A DNA stretch of 64,000 nt from Rhodocyclaceae bacterium (GCA_016721505.1 JADKHX010000003.1:682001-746000), one strand, 5' to 3'. Numbered from the stretch's first letter, positions 19,078 through 28,666 are shown. Numbers and translations: made by a program. Notes: generated by a model from the sequence alone, not told the origin.

Positions 19078-19179
19078 TCCTCCTCAAAACCTAAGGTTTG
19101 ATGGGTCAGCGAAGCGACACAAAACGGGATACAGAATCACACTGCCTAGCTGGAGAGTGAATTGTCCGCCTTTTCCGCA

Positions 19180-20172
19180 TTAACGGGAACTGCCAGCGGA
19201 CTGCAAGCGACTTTGGTCTGCCAATGCCGCCTGCACGCTGGCAAGTTGGAACTCCCACAGCCAGCGCATCTTTGTCAGCGTGTCTGTCTTCGAACACCAT
19301 TCAAACGGAACATTCAGGCATTGCTCGACTGACAATCGCCAATCCGCTTGTGCTTGTTGCCATGAATAATCCGGCCGACCAACTGCTTCATACCAATGGC
19401 GCAATATTTTCCCTTCGCACTCGCGTCGCGTTTGCGGCGACCACCAAATGACTAAAAAGTAGGCGAGATCGGCGACCGCAAGACCGTAGGTCAGCGACCA
19501 ATCGAACGGTTGCCGGTCGAGAAAATACACCGGCAACTCAGCATCTTTCGGTGTCAATATGTTGGTCGGATTTAGATCGCCATGAAGTAACGACATGCCA
19601 TGCGGGTTGGCCCAGCGCGCTCGAAAGGCTTGCTCGTGCTGATCAAAGCGCGCACGCAGTATCTGCCCGGTCGCATGCTCCATTGGCACAACGCCCGGAC
19701 GAATCTCGTCAAAATATCGATTCATTGCCTGCGCATCCGGCACCGCGCACGATTCCCAGTGATGCCGATGCATCCGTCCCAACGCCTGCGCAACGGCGAT
19801 GCCATAGGCCAGCGTTGGCGGCACCTCTTTTCGGTCGTGATGCGTTGCGGTCAAGTCCTCCAGCAGCAGGTGATAGCCAACGGCCGGATCGTATTGCGCG
19901 TCGAAACAACGTACCAAGGGCGCGTCGATCAAGCCAAGATAGTCTCGCGTGTAGTAATCAACTTCAGAGCGGCCGAAGGTGTTGCCTGCGCAAATCTTCA
20001 GCCTCACCGCGCACCACGTGTCATCGCCCAACTCGACCTCGAGCGCTAGCTGTTGCGACCAGTTTCCGTGACCGTTCGCAATACGAAAGCTCGCCACCGG
20101 CCGCCCAAGTACTTCACTCAGCCACGGCACGGTGACTTCTGTGGCATTGCGAATTACCAAGTTCGTCTTCAT
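19180..20172 (-). CDS. APH-like phosphotransferase
   Basis: A protein of about 330 residues with the aminoglycoside phosphotransferase/choline kinase fold: catalytic loop LLHGDLNPTNIL (HGDxxxxN), then FLDRQPFDWSLTYGLAVADLAYF, in which the Asp of the LDRQ/DFG-equivalent binds metal. N-terminal lobe with FRIANGHGNWSQQLALEV. Related sequences are annotated as ecdysteroid or small-molecule kinases; the substrate is unknown. ATG at 20172 chosen because similarity to kinases begins here. It is the last gene of a minus-strand run starting at 21188. Confidence 0.75.
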   Translation of the reverse strand: MKTNLVIRNATEVTVPWLSEVLGRPVASFRIANGHGNWSQQLALEVELGDDTWCAVRLKICAGNTFGRSEVDYYTRDYLGLIDAPLVRCFDAQYDPAVGYHLLLEDLTATHHDRKEVPPTLAYGIAVAQALGRMHRHHWESCAVPDAQAMNRYFDEIRPGVVPMEHATGQILRARFDQHEQAFRARWANPHGMSLLHGDLNPTNILTPKDAELPVYFLDRQPFDWSLTYGLAVADLAYFLVIWWSPQTRRECEGKILRHWYEAVGRPDYSWQQAQADWRLSVEQCLNVPFEWCSKTDTLTKMRWLWEFQLASVQAALADQSRLQSAGSSR

Positions 20173-20221
20173 GGATTGTCGTGCATCATCCCAGCGGTAG
20201 TAGGAAATGCATATCAACCAA

Positions 20222-20806
20222 TTACGATGTGGATTCCACGCGGTCGCGTTCGACCAGCTGCAGATAAGCCTCTGGCGCACCGGCGCAAAGGGGCTTCATC
20301 ATCACGCGAACCGTGCTTACCAGCTTCCCCATTTGTATCCCCGTCCTCTGGCGCAATTCCGCATATCCCACCTTCTGCCAAAACCGCTCCGCCTGCTGAT
20401 TACCCAGCACCACACCTAAACGTATCCACTGTGCGCCATTGCCACGCATCCAATCCTCCAGCGCCGAGTAGCTTGCAAGTGCCACACCACTCCCATGCAG
20501 GCGAGTCGCGACGATGAATAAGCCGATATGCCAAACATTGGCCGCGATGAAGTTCGAAAGAATAGACGCTATCGCGAGCCATTGCCCATCGTCATCGACA
20601 AAGGCAATCAGCAATTGCTTGTCGTAAGGCATGCCCGCTGGAGGGCGATCAGTGAACTCCTGCCACGCCTCATCATCGCGCGGCGGCATGCCATTCACCG
20701 CGATAAAGTATTCGGGGTTGGCATCGAAGAATTTCTGCAATACGGGAACATCACTTTCGGTGATCTCGCATGCGCGCAGACTGTCGATTGTGAATAACGC
20801 TTTCAT
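20222..20806 (-). CDS. GNAT family N-acetyltransferase
   Basis: A 194-residue protein beginning MKALFTIDSLRACEITESDV. Central acetyl-CoA region with WHIGLFIVATRLHGSGVA (the R/Q-x-x-G-x-G/A motif is replaced by RLHGSGVA) and C-terminal GNQQAERFWQKVGYAEL, the classic motif B. Substrate unknown. It starts 4 bp after the stop of the upstream membrane protein gene, so they are likely cotranscribed. Confidence 0.8.
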   Translation of the reverse strand: MKALFTIDSLRACEITESDVPVLQKFFDANPEYFIAVNGMPPRDDEAWQEFTDRPPAGMPYDKQLLIAFVDDDGQWLAIASILSNFIAANVWHIGLFIVATRLHGSGVALASYSALEDWMRGNGAQWIRLGVVLGNQQAERFWQKVGYAELRQRTGIQMGKLVSTVRVMMKPLCAGAPEAYLQLVERDRVESTS

Positions 20807-20810
20807 AGTC

Positions 20811-21188
20811 CTATGCTGCCCAAAAAAATCGCGTGAGCGCAAAACCGAGCGCGAATAAATAGCCGTACGAGAAACGATCAATGCGAAATAAGGTCTGCGC
20901 GCGCTTGGCCCTCCATGCGCCCATCCATGACATACACAAACCGACGGCAATCGGCGTGAGCAATAGATTTATCCAACGCCATGTCTCACCAGAAACCGCA
21001 TTGTGAGGGAACAACCATAGGCTAGCGCCACCGAAGATCAAGCCAAAAATCGCGTAGCCGATTGCCGCCAGCCATGGACTTGGGGGCTTGTGGAACGGCT
21101 CGACCATTGCGTGTAATCCCAGTTCCAACAATGCCTCGGCAATAACTTGGATGAGAAACTCCAGCAGCAGTTCGATGAGGATTTGCAT
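20811..21188 (-). CDS. Small membrane protein, unknown function
   Basis: A 125-residue protein. An amphipathic N-terminal helix (MQILIELLLEFLIQVIAEAL) is followed by three hydrophobic segments around residues 38-58, 70-88 and 103-120. It has no recognised motif. ATG at 21188; a TTG directly before it is also possible. It heads the run with the GNAT and kinase-like genes. Confidence 0.65.
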   Translation of the reverse strand: MQILIELLLEFLIQVIAEALLELGLHAMVEPFHKPPSPWLAAIGYAIFGLIFGGASLWLFPHNAVSGETWRWINLLLTPIAVGLCMSWMGAWRAKRAQTLFRIDRFSYGYLFALGFALTRFFWAA

Positions 21189-21253
21189 CAACTATGTGTC
21201 CGAGTATTTGAAAAGCAAAAGTTTGTCGTATCGTGTGTTCATGGAAATCTCTT

Positions 21254-21282
21254 ACAACAGCGTATCGCCAGCACCAACTGGC
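21254..21282 (+). repeat. Dispersed repeat A, copy 4
   Basis: Copy with CAGCGTATCGCCAGCACC then AACTGGC. Its last base is also the final base of the stop codon of the molybdopterin subunit gene (minus strand, 21282-21284), so the repeat begins exactly where coding ends. Confidence 0.75.
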
Positions 21283-23486
21283 TAGCTCCTTCGATTCCCG
21301 GTATTGAGATCGAAATTTTTGAATGGCAACTCGCGGATGCGCTTACCTGTCAATGCGAATAGTGCATTGCCGACCGCCGCTGCGATAGGCGCGGTGCCCG
21401 GCTCTCCGGCACCGCCGGTGCGGGCTCCGGACTCGATGAAGCGCACTTCGTGTTGTGGCGCATCGGCCATCCGCACCATTTCGTAATCAGGGAAATTGCG
21501 CTGTACCACGCGACCCTTGTCGATGGTGATTTCGCCGTAGAGTGCTGCCGTCAGTCCATAAATGGCGCCACCTTGAATCTGTGCGACAAAGGTCGCCGGA
21601 TTAATCACCTCGCCCGGATCGACCGCGCTCCAGACTTGGTGCACGCGCACGCGGCCATCGGCGTTGAGCGAAACTTCAGCGACCTGTGCCACGATGGTGC
21701 CAAAGGCATCCCGGATGGCGATACCGCGCGCACGACCTTGAGCCGGTTTGGTTTCCCAGCCGGCCATAGCCGCAGCTAGTTCAAGCACTGCCTTATGCCT
21801 CGGTGCGCCGCCCAAATGCGCGCGGCGGAAGGCAAACGGATCTTGCCCGGCAGCGTAGGCCAATTCGTCCACAAAGGTTTCAATAAAAAACCCCATCTGG
21901 GTGTGATCGACGCTACGCCATGGCCCCCACGGAATCGGATTTAGTCCCTTCACATAGCGCGATGCCTGATTGGCGAAATCGTAGTTCACCATGGTCGCTT
22001 CCGGCGGGTCAAACTTCTCGGTGAATTGATGCAGCCAGGCCGTCACCTTGCCCTTCTCGTCCAGCGCCGCCTTCATGCGCGAGACAGAGGCGTGGCGATA
22101 ATTGTCCTGCGTCATATCCTCTTCACGCGTGAATACGACTTGCACCGGTCCTTGCACCTGCCGTGCCACACCGATTGCATGCTTGAGGTAATTCAAGGTC
22201 GATCCGCGCCGCCCGAAACCACCGCCCATCGCCGTGTGATGCAAGCTGACATCGTCAATCGAAATCCCCGCAAATTTTGCCGCTGCCGCGCGCGCGCCGA
22301 GCCCGTCTTGAAAGCCACCCCACACCGTCAGCTTGTCGTTTTCAAAATGTGCGGTGCAGTTAACCGTTTCCATAGTTGCGTGCGCCAAATACGGCACGCA
22401 ATAGGTTGCCTCGATGATCTTTTTCGCGCCCTTAAGCACGGCATCAGCATCGCCAGTGCTGTGATCAGTCTTGAACTTGCCGGCATCGAGCGCGGCGTCC
22501 ATTGCGGCAAAAATAGATTGGGATGAAATCGTCGCGTTGGGGCCATCGTCCCATACCGGTTTCAGCGCCAATAGCGCTTCTTTTGCGCGCCAGGTATTGT
22601 CGGCAACCACAGCGACCGCATCGGCAAGTTTCACCACCTGCTTGACGCCGCGCATCGCCTTGGCCGGCGCTGCGTCGACCGACTTCAGCGTACCGCCGAA
22701 AACCGGGCTCGCCGCGACCACCGCGAAGCTCAAATTCGGTAAGCGCAGATCGAGACCATAGACCGCCGTGCCGTCGACCTTTGGCGGAATATCGAAGCGT
22801 GCAATCGGCTTGCCGACTATCGTGTAATCCTTCTTCGCCTTCAGCGGCACATCGGCCGGTGCATCAAAGCTCGCGGCAATGGCGGCCATCTCGCCATAGG
22901 TCGCTGTCTTGCCCGAGGCATGGCTGAGCTTGCTTTGCTTGGCAATAACCTCAGCCTCCGGCACGCCCCAGCTTGTCGCTGCCGCCTTGATCAGCATCGC
23001 GCGCGCCGCTGCGCCGGTGCGCCGCATGCCCTCGACACCAGTAAAGCGCACGGAGGTGCTGCCGCCGGTTACCTGCAGGTTTATTACTTCCGCAATTTTG
23101 CGAAAGCTGAAATCGGCCGTCCCCGCCAGCACACTCGGGATAGTCTTGTCGCCGCGTAGAAAACCTTGCGCTAGCGCGGCGTTGGCGAAAGCCTTATCCG
23201 CCGGCGCTTGTTCCATCCGTACCAACGACCAATCGGCATCGAGTTCCTCGGCCAGCATCATTGGCAATGAGGTGTGCACTCCTTGGCCCATTTCCGAGTG
23301 CGGAACAATTACCGTCACGCTGTTGTCAGTGCCGATCCGCACCCACGCAGTGACCATCGTCGCGCCGTCTTTGCCGGCGATCTTTCGTGCGCGTCCAAGG
23401 GTCGTCAATGGCATCAATGCATAACCAATCGCCAAACCACCGGCAGCGGCAATACCGCTGAAAATAAAAAATCTGCGCGAGACCAT
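21282..23486 (-). CDS. Molybdopterin-binding subunit of IorB-type aldehyde/isoquinoline oxidoreductase
   Basis: A protein of about 734 residues of the xanthine dehydrogenase family, membrane-associated IorB branch. The N-terminus MVSRRFFIFSGIAAAGG looks like a Tat or N-anchor sequence with a hydrophobic stretch. Family motifs: HSEMGQGVHTSLPMMLAEEL, AMGGGFGRR, GAGEPGTAPIAAAVGNAL with the catalytic glutamate. It hydroxylates an N-heterocycle or aldehyde using a molybdenum cofactor. It works with the 2Fe-2S subunit encoded just upstream. ATG 23486 chosen for the signal-like start. Confidence 0.85.
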   Translation of the reverse strand: MVSRRFFIFSGIAAAGGLAIGYALMPLTTLGRARKIAGKDGATMVTAWVRIGTDNSVTVIVPHSEMGQGVHTSLPMMLAEELDADWSLVRMEQAPADKAFANAALAQGFLRGDKTIPSVLAGTADFSFRKIAEVINLQVTGGSTSVRFTGVEGMRRTGAAARAMLIKAAATSWGVPEAEVIAKQSKLSHASGKTATYGEMAAIAASFDAPADVPLKAKKDYTIVGKPIARFDIPPKVDGTAVYGLDLRLPNLSFAVVAASPVFGGTLKSVDAAPAKAMRGVKQVVKLADAVAVVADNTWRAKEALLALKPVWDDGPNATISSQSIFAAMDAALDAGKFKTDHSTGDADAVLKGAKKIIEATYCVPYLAHATMETVNCTAHFENDKLTVWGGFQDGLGARAAAAKFAGISIDDVSLHHTAMGGGFGRRGSTLNYLKHAIGVARQVQGPVQVVFTREEDMTQDNYRHASVSRMKAALDEKGKVTAWLHQFTEKFDPPEATMVNYDFANQASRYVKGLNPIPWGPWRSVDHTQMGFFIETFVDELAYAAGQDPFAFRRAHLGGAPRHKAVLELAAAMAGWETKPAQGRARGIAIRDAFGTIVAQVAEVSLNADGRVRVHQVWSAVDPGEVINPATFVAQIQGGAIYGLTAALYGEITIDKGRVVQRNFPDYEMVRMADAPQHEVRFIESGARTGGAGEPGTAPIAAAVGNALFALTGKRIRELPFKNFDLNTGNRRS

Positions 23487-23496
23487 GGCCGCTCCC

Positions 23497-23946
23497 CTAC
23501 GCTTTCGCGGCGGCATGAATCGCCGTGCGGATTTGCGCATAGCTGCCACAACGGCAGATATTGGTCATCGCCGCGTCAATTTCGGCGTCGGTCGGCTTTG
23601 GCTTTTCAGTGAGCAATGCCACCGCCGCCATGATCTGACCCGACTGGCAATAGCCACATTGCGGCGCCTGCGCGTCAACCCACGCCTGCTGTACACGGTG
23701 CAAGGTGCCGCCGGTTTTCAAACCTTCAATCGTGGTGATGGTCTTGCCGGCTGCCGAGGCTGCCGGAAACACGCAACTGCGCGTCGCCACACCGTCGACC
23801 AACACCGTACAAGCGCCGCACGCTGCGACGCCGCAACCGTACTTTGTTCCGGTTAGATTCAGCACATCGCGCAGCACCCACAGCAGCGGCATACCCTCCT
23901 CGACGTCGACTGCGTGTGATGCCCCATTCACTGTCATCGAGACCAT
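23497..23946 (-). CDS. 2Fe-2S subunit of IorA type
   Basis: A protein of about 149 residues with the two-cluster layout of CoxS/IorA: plant-type cluster GTKYGCGVAACGACTVLVDG and distal cysteine (RSCVFP), then the alpha-helical cluster PQCGYCQSGQIM and ICRCGSYAQIR. It passes electrons from the molybdenum subunit to an acceptor, probably a membrane cytochrome. Gene order small then large subunit is typical; no cytochrome or FAD subunit is adjacent. Confidence 0.9.
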   Translation of the reverse strand: MVSMTVNGASHAVDVEEGMPLLWVLRDVLNLTGTKYGCGVAACGACTVLVDGVATRSCVFPAASAAGKTITTIEGLKTGGTLHRVQQAWVDAQAPQCGYCQSGQIMAAVALLTEKPKPTDAEIDAAMTNICRCGSYAQIRTAIHAAAKA

Positions 23947-24034
23947 CTGCGATCCTTTTTCCTTGGCTAGCACTTAATTCTATTCAGTGCCGAGCTAAGC
24001 GCAAGGCGATCCGTTGGCGCGTTTGTCCGTCTGC

Positions 24035-26713
24035 TTATAAATCTCTCACCACCACCTTGATACCAGGGTCGTCGGGATGAGCCGATTGAGTAAAACCAAT
24101 CTCACCCATCAGCGTCAGCATGCCGGAATTACTGGCAAGCACCTCGCCTTCCATGCGTTTGAGTCCGCGCGAGGCAGCGTGCTCCAGCAGCACAGTCATC
24201 ATCTTGAAGCCAACGCCGCGATGCTGCCAGTCGTCGGATACCACGAGGGCGAATTCACACGACTGGTCATCCGGCAGCGTGCTGTAACGTGAGACAGCAA
24301 CTTCCACCTCGTGAGCGTCTTCCACGACAGTGGCGACGAAGGCCATTTCCCGGCTGTAATCGATTTGGGTCAAACGTGCCAGCACTTCGGGGGTGAGTTC
24401 ATTCAGAGCACTCATGAAACGGAAAAACTTGCTCTCGGCCGACAAATGACGCACGAAGGTCTGCGTCAGTTCGGCGTCTTCGGCACGTATCGGCCGGATG
24501 ACCAGCATGGTTCCATCGGGGAGTTGCCACGGTTTTACCAAATCGGCCGGGTAGGGATGAATGGCCATGTGCGCATAACGCACTGCTAACGGACGTTGTC
24601 TTGCCACGACGACGCGGGCATCGACAGCGGTCACGCCGTTCTCATCGGCCATCAGCGGATTGATGTCCAGTTCTTTCAGCCAAGGCAACTCACAGGCCAT
24701 TTCGGAAACGCGCAGCAGCACGTTTTCGATGTCCGCCAGTGCCGCCGGGGGTAGATTGCGGAAGGCACCGAGCATCTTGAACACGCGCGTGCGCTCCATC
24801 AGGTCGCGCGCCAAATAGCGGTTGAGTGGCGGCAGTGCAAGTGCTGAATCCCTGAATACCTCAACCGCTACCCCGCCGGCACCGAAACTGATCACTGGTC
24901 CAAGCACCGGGTCGGAAGCAATGCCAATGAGCAACTCGCGCACATGCGGCCGCGTGGTCATTGGCTCGATCACCACACCCTCAACGCGTGCCTGCGGACA
25001 TTTGCGCGCGATATTTGCCATCATTTCGGCATACGCCGCACGCACTTCCTGACCGCTGTCGAGATTGAGGTGCACGCCGCCAACGTCGCTCTTGTGTGAG
25101 ATATCCGGCGAGTTAATTTTCAGCACAACAGGGAATCCCAATTGTTCTGCCATCAATAACGCCTCACTCGGCGAGCGCGCGATCAGGGTAGGGGCAACCG
25201 GAATGTGAAACGCCGCCAACAGGCTCTTGGATTCGGTTTCCGAGAGTACCGTGCGCCCCTCGCCAAGTGCCGCTTCGATAATCATGCGCGCCCCCTCGAC
25301 GTCCGGGGCGTCCAACTCGGCTAGCGGTCCGGGGGTCTGCCGCAACAGTCGTTGGTTTTCGTAATAGGCTGCCAAATGGCCAAAGGCCTCGACCGCACCT
25401 TCCGGCGAAATAAAGGTCGGCACGCCGGCGTCGCGAAAGCGGTCCCGGGCGGCGCCCATTGTTTTCTCGCCCAGCCAGGCCGTTAGCACTGGTTTGTTTG
25501 AACTACGCGCAGCCTCAATGACGGCCTCGGCCGCCTTAAGCGGTTCGGTCATGGCCTGCGGGGTCAGCATCGCCAGCACGCCATCGACATTGGGATCGGC
25601 GAGGCAGGCAGCGACAGCGGTATGGTAGCGATCGGCCCCCGCATCACCAAGCACGTCCACCGGGTTGCCGTGCGACCAATGCGCGGGCAGCGCCGTGTTG
25701 AGCGCCGCGACAGTCTCTGCAGCCAGTTCGGGCAAGACCATACCCAAATCGGCGGCACGGTCAGTCGCCATCACGCCGGGGCCGCCGCCATTGGTAACAA
25801 TGGCCAGACGCCGGCCTCGCGGCCGCACGTGACGTGAGAGCGCCTGTGCTGCTGCGATCAATTCGACGACGGTTTCCACGCGCACAACGCCCGCGCGACG
25901 CATCATTGCGCTAAAGACGGCATCGGAGCCGACCAGCGCGCCGGTGTGCGACTGTGCGGCACGAACACCCGCCGGATGACGACCAACCTTGACCACAATA
26001 ACCGGCTTGATCGCGGCTGCGACGCGCAGCGCGCTCATAAAGCGTCTGGCATCGCGGATGCCTTCGACGTAGAGCAGGATGCTTTTGGTCGCCGGATCCA
26101 ACGCCAGGAAGTCGAGTATCTCGCCAAAGTCCAAATCGGCGCCCGCTCCCATCGACACGATGCTGGAAAAGCCGACATCGTTCGCCGCTGCCCAGTCGAG
26201 CACAGCCGTGCACACCGCGCCCGATTGCGAGACCAGCGCCAAGTCGCCAAGCTTTGCCGTGGCCGGACCAAAAGTGGCATTGAGTGCCAACCCCGGGCGT
26301 TGCATGCCCAAACAGTTTGGACCAACGAAACGCACGCGGTGCGTTTTCGCCGCCTTGCAGATGTCATTCTCCAGCTCGATTCCTTCCGTACCCACTTCAC
26401 GGAAGCCAGCACTCATAACAATGGCGTTGCGAATACCATGATCGCCGATCTCACGGATCAAGCCTGGTACCGTCGCTGCCGGTGTAGCGATGATCGCCAA
26501 ATCGATGCGGCTTGGAAGTGAAAAAGTGGTCGGGTAGCATTTTTGTCCGAACACGCTTTCATGCTTTGGATTAACCGGATGAATCGCCCCGGAAAAATTC
26601 CCGTCAAGCAGGTTGCGGACAATCTGACCAGCGATGGAATTGTGCCGCTCGCTGGCGCCGAAGACTGCCACCGCTTTGGGGTTGAACAAGGGATACAGGT
26701 AATGTTGGGACAT
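24035..26713 (-). CDS. Pat/PatZ-type protein lysine acetyltransferase
   Basis: An 892-residue protein. CoA-binding domain (about 8-100, AVAVFGASERHNSIAGQIVRNL), succinyl-CoA ligase-like flavodoxin domains, an ATP-grasp domain (about 480-690) and a C-terminal GNAT domain (about 725-890) with the acetyl-CoA motif DDWQHRGVGFKM. This is the architecture of bacterial Pat/YfiQ enzymes, which acetylate lysines of metabolic enzymes such as acetyl-CoA synthetase. The NDP-ligase half is usually inactive and regulatory. Single-gene unit. Confidence 0.88.
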   Translation of the reverse strand: MSQHYLYPLFNPKAVAVFGASERHNSIAGQIVRNLLDGNFSGAIHPVNPKHESVFGQKCYPTTFSLPSRIDLAIIATPAATVPGLIREIGDHGIRNAIVMSAGFREVGTEGIELENDICKAAKTHRVRFVGPNCLGMQRPGLALNATFGPATAKLGDLALVSQSGAVCTAVLDWAAANDVGFSSIVSMGAGADLDFGEILDFLALDPATKSILLYVEGIRDARRFMSALRVAAAIKPVIVVKVGRHPAGVRAAQSHTGALVGSDAVFSAMMRRAGVVRVETVVELIAAAQALSRHVRPRGRRLAIVTNGGGPGVMATDRAADLGMVLPELAAETVAALNTALPAHWSHGNPVDVLGDAGADRYHTAVAACLADPNVDGVLAMLTPQAMTEPLKAAEAVIEAARSSNKPVLTAWLGEKTMGAARDRFRDAGVPTFISPEGAVEAFGHLAAYYENQRLLRQTPGPLAELDAPDVEGARMIIEAALGEGRTVLSETESKSLLAAFHIPVAPTLIARSPSEALLMAEQLGFPVVLKINSPDISHKSDVGGVHLNLDSGQEVRAAYAEMMANIARKCPQARVEGVVIEPMTTRPHVRELLIGIASDPVLGPVISFGAGGVAVEVFRDSALALPPLNRYLARDLMERTRVFKMLGAFRNLPPAALADIENVLLRVSEMACELPWLKELDINPLMADENGVTAVDARVVVARQRPLAVRYAHMAIHPYPADLVKPWQLPDGTMLVIRPIRAEDAELTQTFVRHLSAESKFFRFMSALNELTPEVLARLTQIDYSREMAFVATVVEDAHEVEVAVSRYSTLPDDQSCEFALVVSDDWQHRGVGFKMMTVLLEHAASRGLKRMEGEVLASNSGMLTLMGEIGFTQSAHPDDPGIKVVVRDL

Positions 26714-27042
26714 GGGGATTTGCTGGAACCGAGTTTAGGGATGGGATTTAGGTCCAAGAATACTATCCAGTCAGGCTTGCGCATTTGTTACAAGTCAACC
26801 GCTTCGCATCAAGATTGTGTATTCAATTGATCTCAGAACGTGAGTAAGGAAACCTCAGAAACCTCAGGGTCAGGCTCGATTTATTTCAGGCTGGATTTGA
26901 TTCTCCTTCGAGCGAGAGCTATCCACTGAGATGGTGGCGAACTCGGCCGAGTGTCTCGCCGCTTTAATTCCCGCGCAAATTCTTCCCTAAATTCTTGACC
27001 TCGGACATACTCACCTTGACCCTATTGTTACGTTGTGAAGCC
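26714..27042. other. Intergenic region without a gene
   Basis: No coding signal. Two features stand out weakly: a short tandem AACCTCAG repeat near 26856-26870, and a possible pair of inverted AGGGTCA-type ends (near 26868 and, inverted, near 27019), which recall the termini of REP-type transposon remnants. Neither is strong enough to call an element. Confidence 0.4.
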
Positions 27043-27702
27043 ATGAACCGAATTCTGTTTTTGTTAGCCACCTTCCTTTTCGCGGATGCCAACGCCATGC
27101 CAACCGAACAAACTTACCTAGCCTTGGGCGACTCCTACACTATCGGCGAAAGCGTGACTGCGCAGGAACGCTGGCCTGTCCAACTGGTGTCGGCATTGCG
27201 CAGCAATGGCCGTGTGTTCAGTGACCCACTCGTCATTGCAAAAACCGGTTGGCGAACCGATGACTTGAAGGCCGCCATCGACAAAGCACAGTTGAAGCAT
27301 GACTTTGAGTTGGTATCGCTATCCATCGGCGTAAACAACCAATACCAAGGCAAGTCGGCGGATCAGTACGCAGTTGAATTTGAGGATCTTTTGCTCACGG
27401 CCATCGCGCTTGCCAAAGGCGTCAAGGGTAATGTGTTGGTGGTTTCCATTCCGGATTACGGCTACACGCCCTTTGGGCAGCGCAAGCAAGCCGAGATCAC
27501 GCAGGCGCTGGATCAGTTCAATGCCATCAATGCAAGGATTACCAAAAAGCACGGTGTGATGTATTTCAACATCACCGACATTTCGCGCCTCGGTTTGGCG
27601 CAGGCCGATTTAGTTGCGGCTGATGGTTTGCATCCGTCGGGAAAAATGTATGCGCTTTGGGTGGCGCGGATCGCAAGCGGTTCGTTGGGAAGTGGAAAGT
27701 AG
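27043..27702 (+). CDS. Secreted SGNH/GDSL hydrolase
   Basis: A 219-residue esterase with a signal peptide (cleavage near residue 18). Block I YLALGDSYTIG (nucleophile Ser), block III-like SIGVNNQYQG (Asn), and block V ADGLHPSGKMY (Asp-x-x-His). These define an SGNH lipase/esterase that is exported. Start at ATG 27043, where the signal peptide begins. Confidence 0.85.
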   Translation: MNRILFLLATFLFADANAMPTEQTYLALGDSYTIGESVTAQERWPVQLVSALRSNGRVFSDPLVIAKTGWRTDDLKAAIDKAQLKHDFELVSLSIGVNNQYQGKSADQYAVEFEDLLLTAIALAKGVKGNVLVVSIPDYGYTPFGQRKQAEITQALDQFNAINARITKKHGVMYFNITDISRLGLAQADLVAADGLHPSGKMYALWVARIASGSLGSGK

Positions 27703-27816
27703 ATGAGCAAAGCCAGATCGCCTGCTGGGCCAGTAATCTCCGTGCTGACTATTGCCGTGTCCTTTCACCAGAATCGCGGCGCAAGCGCTGCCATATCGCG
27801 GAATATTTCGACGCAT

Positions 27817-27859
27817 TTCACTTCACGAATTGCGGAAAGTAGGCACCGATTGCGTCATG
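27817..27859 (-). pseudogene. Leftover 3' end of a metallo-beta-lactamase-fold gene
   Basis: These 43 bases match the last codons of the gene at 28797-29699 with two differences by eye, and still encode the same tail, HDAIGAYFPQFVK followed by a stop. Nothing upstream of this piece continues the match. It is best explained as the end of a former tandem duplicate or a scar from insertion of the BrnTA segment. Confidence 0.7.
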
Positions 27860-27896
27860 CCTAGGCTTTCCTGAGCTTTCTAATCGACCGCAATTT

Positions 27897-28173
27897 TCAC
27901 CGAACCGAGCTAAGACGATCCGCCATGCGGGTCTGCCAGCCAGGCCCGGTTGCTTTCCATCGTTCGATGACATCAGCCGGTAAGCGCAACGAAAGTAATT
28001 TTCGCGGATTGGCTGGAAATTGGTCGTCCACCTTTGTTGACTTGAGCACGCGCCAGCATGTTTTCGTTCAATTCCGGCAATTCAGCGTACTCTCCGCGTG
28101 TCACCACGTGTGCATCGACGCGAGCGAGGTCAGATTTCAAGGAGCGGCGCGATGCGGTCTTGTTCGCGTTCAT
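27897..28173 (-). pseudogene. brnA: BrnA-type antitoxin, frameshifted
   Basis: N-terminal part MNANKTASRRSLKSDLARVD through NKGGRP is in one frame, which then ends early at 27973. The expected C-terminal ribbon-helix-helix continues in another frame: LLSLRLPADVIERWKATGPG and WQTRMADRLSS, to the stop at 27897-27899. One base is missing or extra near 28015-28025. BrnA normally binds BrnT and represses the operon. The gene overlaps brnT by 44 bp, the normal order for this system. If the shift is real, the DNA-binding tail is lost. Confidence 0.75.
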
Positions 28174-28405
28174 TGGCTTTCCTCATACTGAAAATGTGAC
28201 GATCCGCGCCACGCGGTGTGTATCCAATAACTACCAATCTGCCAGCCAAATAGCCATAACAAATCATTCGAGTTTCACCGTAGGATTTTCGAAGGTCTTC
28301 AAACTCAAGCGTTACACCCTCAAAGACGATTTCGGCATCCATAAAGTCCAGACCCCGATCCCGCAAAGTCTTCTCATACTTGACCGGATCGAAGGTGATA
28401 CGCAT
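28130..28405 (-). CDS. brnT: BrnT-type ribonuclease toxin
   Basis: A 91-residue protein matching BrnT throughout: MRITFDPVKYEKTLRDRGLD, a central DLRKSYGETRM, GYLAGRLVVIGYTPRGA, and IFSMRKANEREQ near the end. BrnT is a RelE-like mRNA-degrading toxin that is neutralised by BrnA. The reading frame is intact. The promoter immediately upstream leaves almost no leader. Confidence 0.88.
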   Translation of the reverse strand: MRITFDPVKYEKTLRDRGLDFMDAEIVFEGVTLEFEDLRKSYGETRMICYGYLAGRLVVIGYTPRGADRHIFSMRKANEREQDRIAPLLEI

Positions 28406-28411
28406 TTGGTT

Positions 28412-28440
28412 ATTGTAGATACAACAACTGATTCATGCAA
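28412..28440 (-). promoter_or_regulatory. Candidate brnTA promoter and operator
   Basis: On the minus strand, TTGCAT (28440-28435), a 17-bp spacer and TACAAT (28417-28412) form a good sigma70 promoter. Transcription would start at or next to the brnT ATG (28405), implying a leaderless message. A palindrome TTGTAGATACAA (28413-28424) overlaps the -10 element and is a natural place for autorepression by BrnTA. Confidence 0.55.
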
Positions 28441-28666
28441 GAGGATCCTGCAAGGAAATTTGAAATTTTTATCAAAGAGAAAAAGGCACCGATCACGACG
28501 AGGCGAACCGCATCGATTGCTGGCCAAAAATCTCAGCAGTTGGTGCTGCCGATGAAATGGCCCGTTCACCGGCCATGGCATCCCCCGTTCACCGGGGACA
28601 CGCCGTTAATAATTCACCGCCTAAGCATCACGTATAGCAATGCATGACCCAACTCATTACTCGTCG

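Noticed and set aside
25946..26521. 191-codon plus-strand frame opposite the Pat acetyltransferase
   Set aside because: Antisense to conserved CoA-binding and ligase-like domains; no family features.
26868..27025. Possible REP-transposon ends (AGGGTCA-type inverted pair)
   Set aside because: Only 8-9 matching bases at each end and no transposase; could be chance.
28561..28610. Direct repeats CCCGTTCACCGG as iterons or a binding array
   Set aside because: Only two copies, and no replication or regulator gene beside them.
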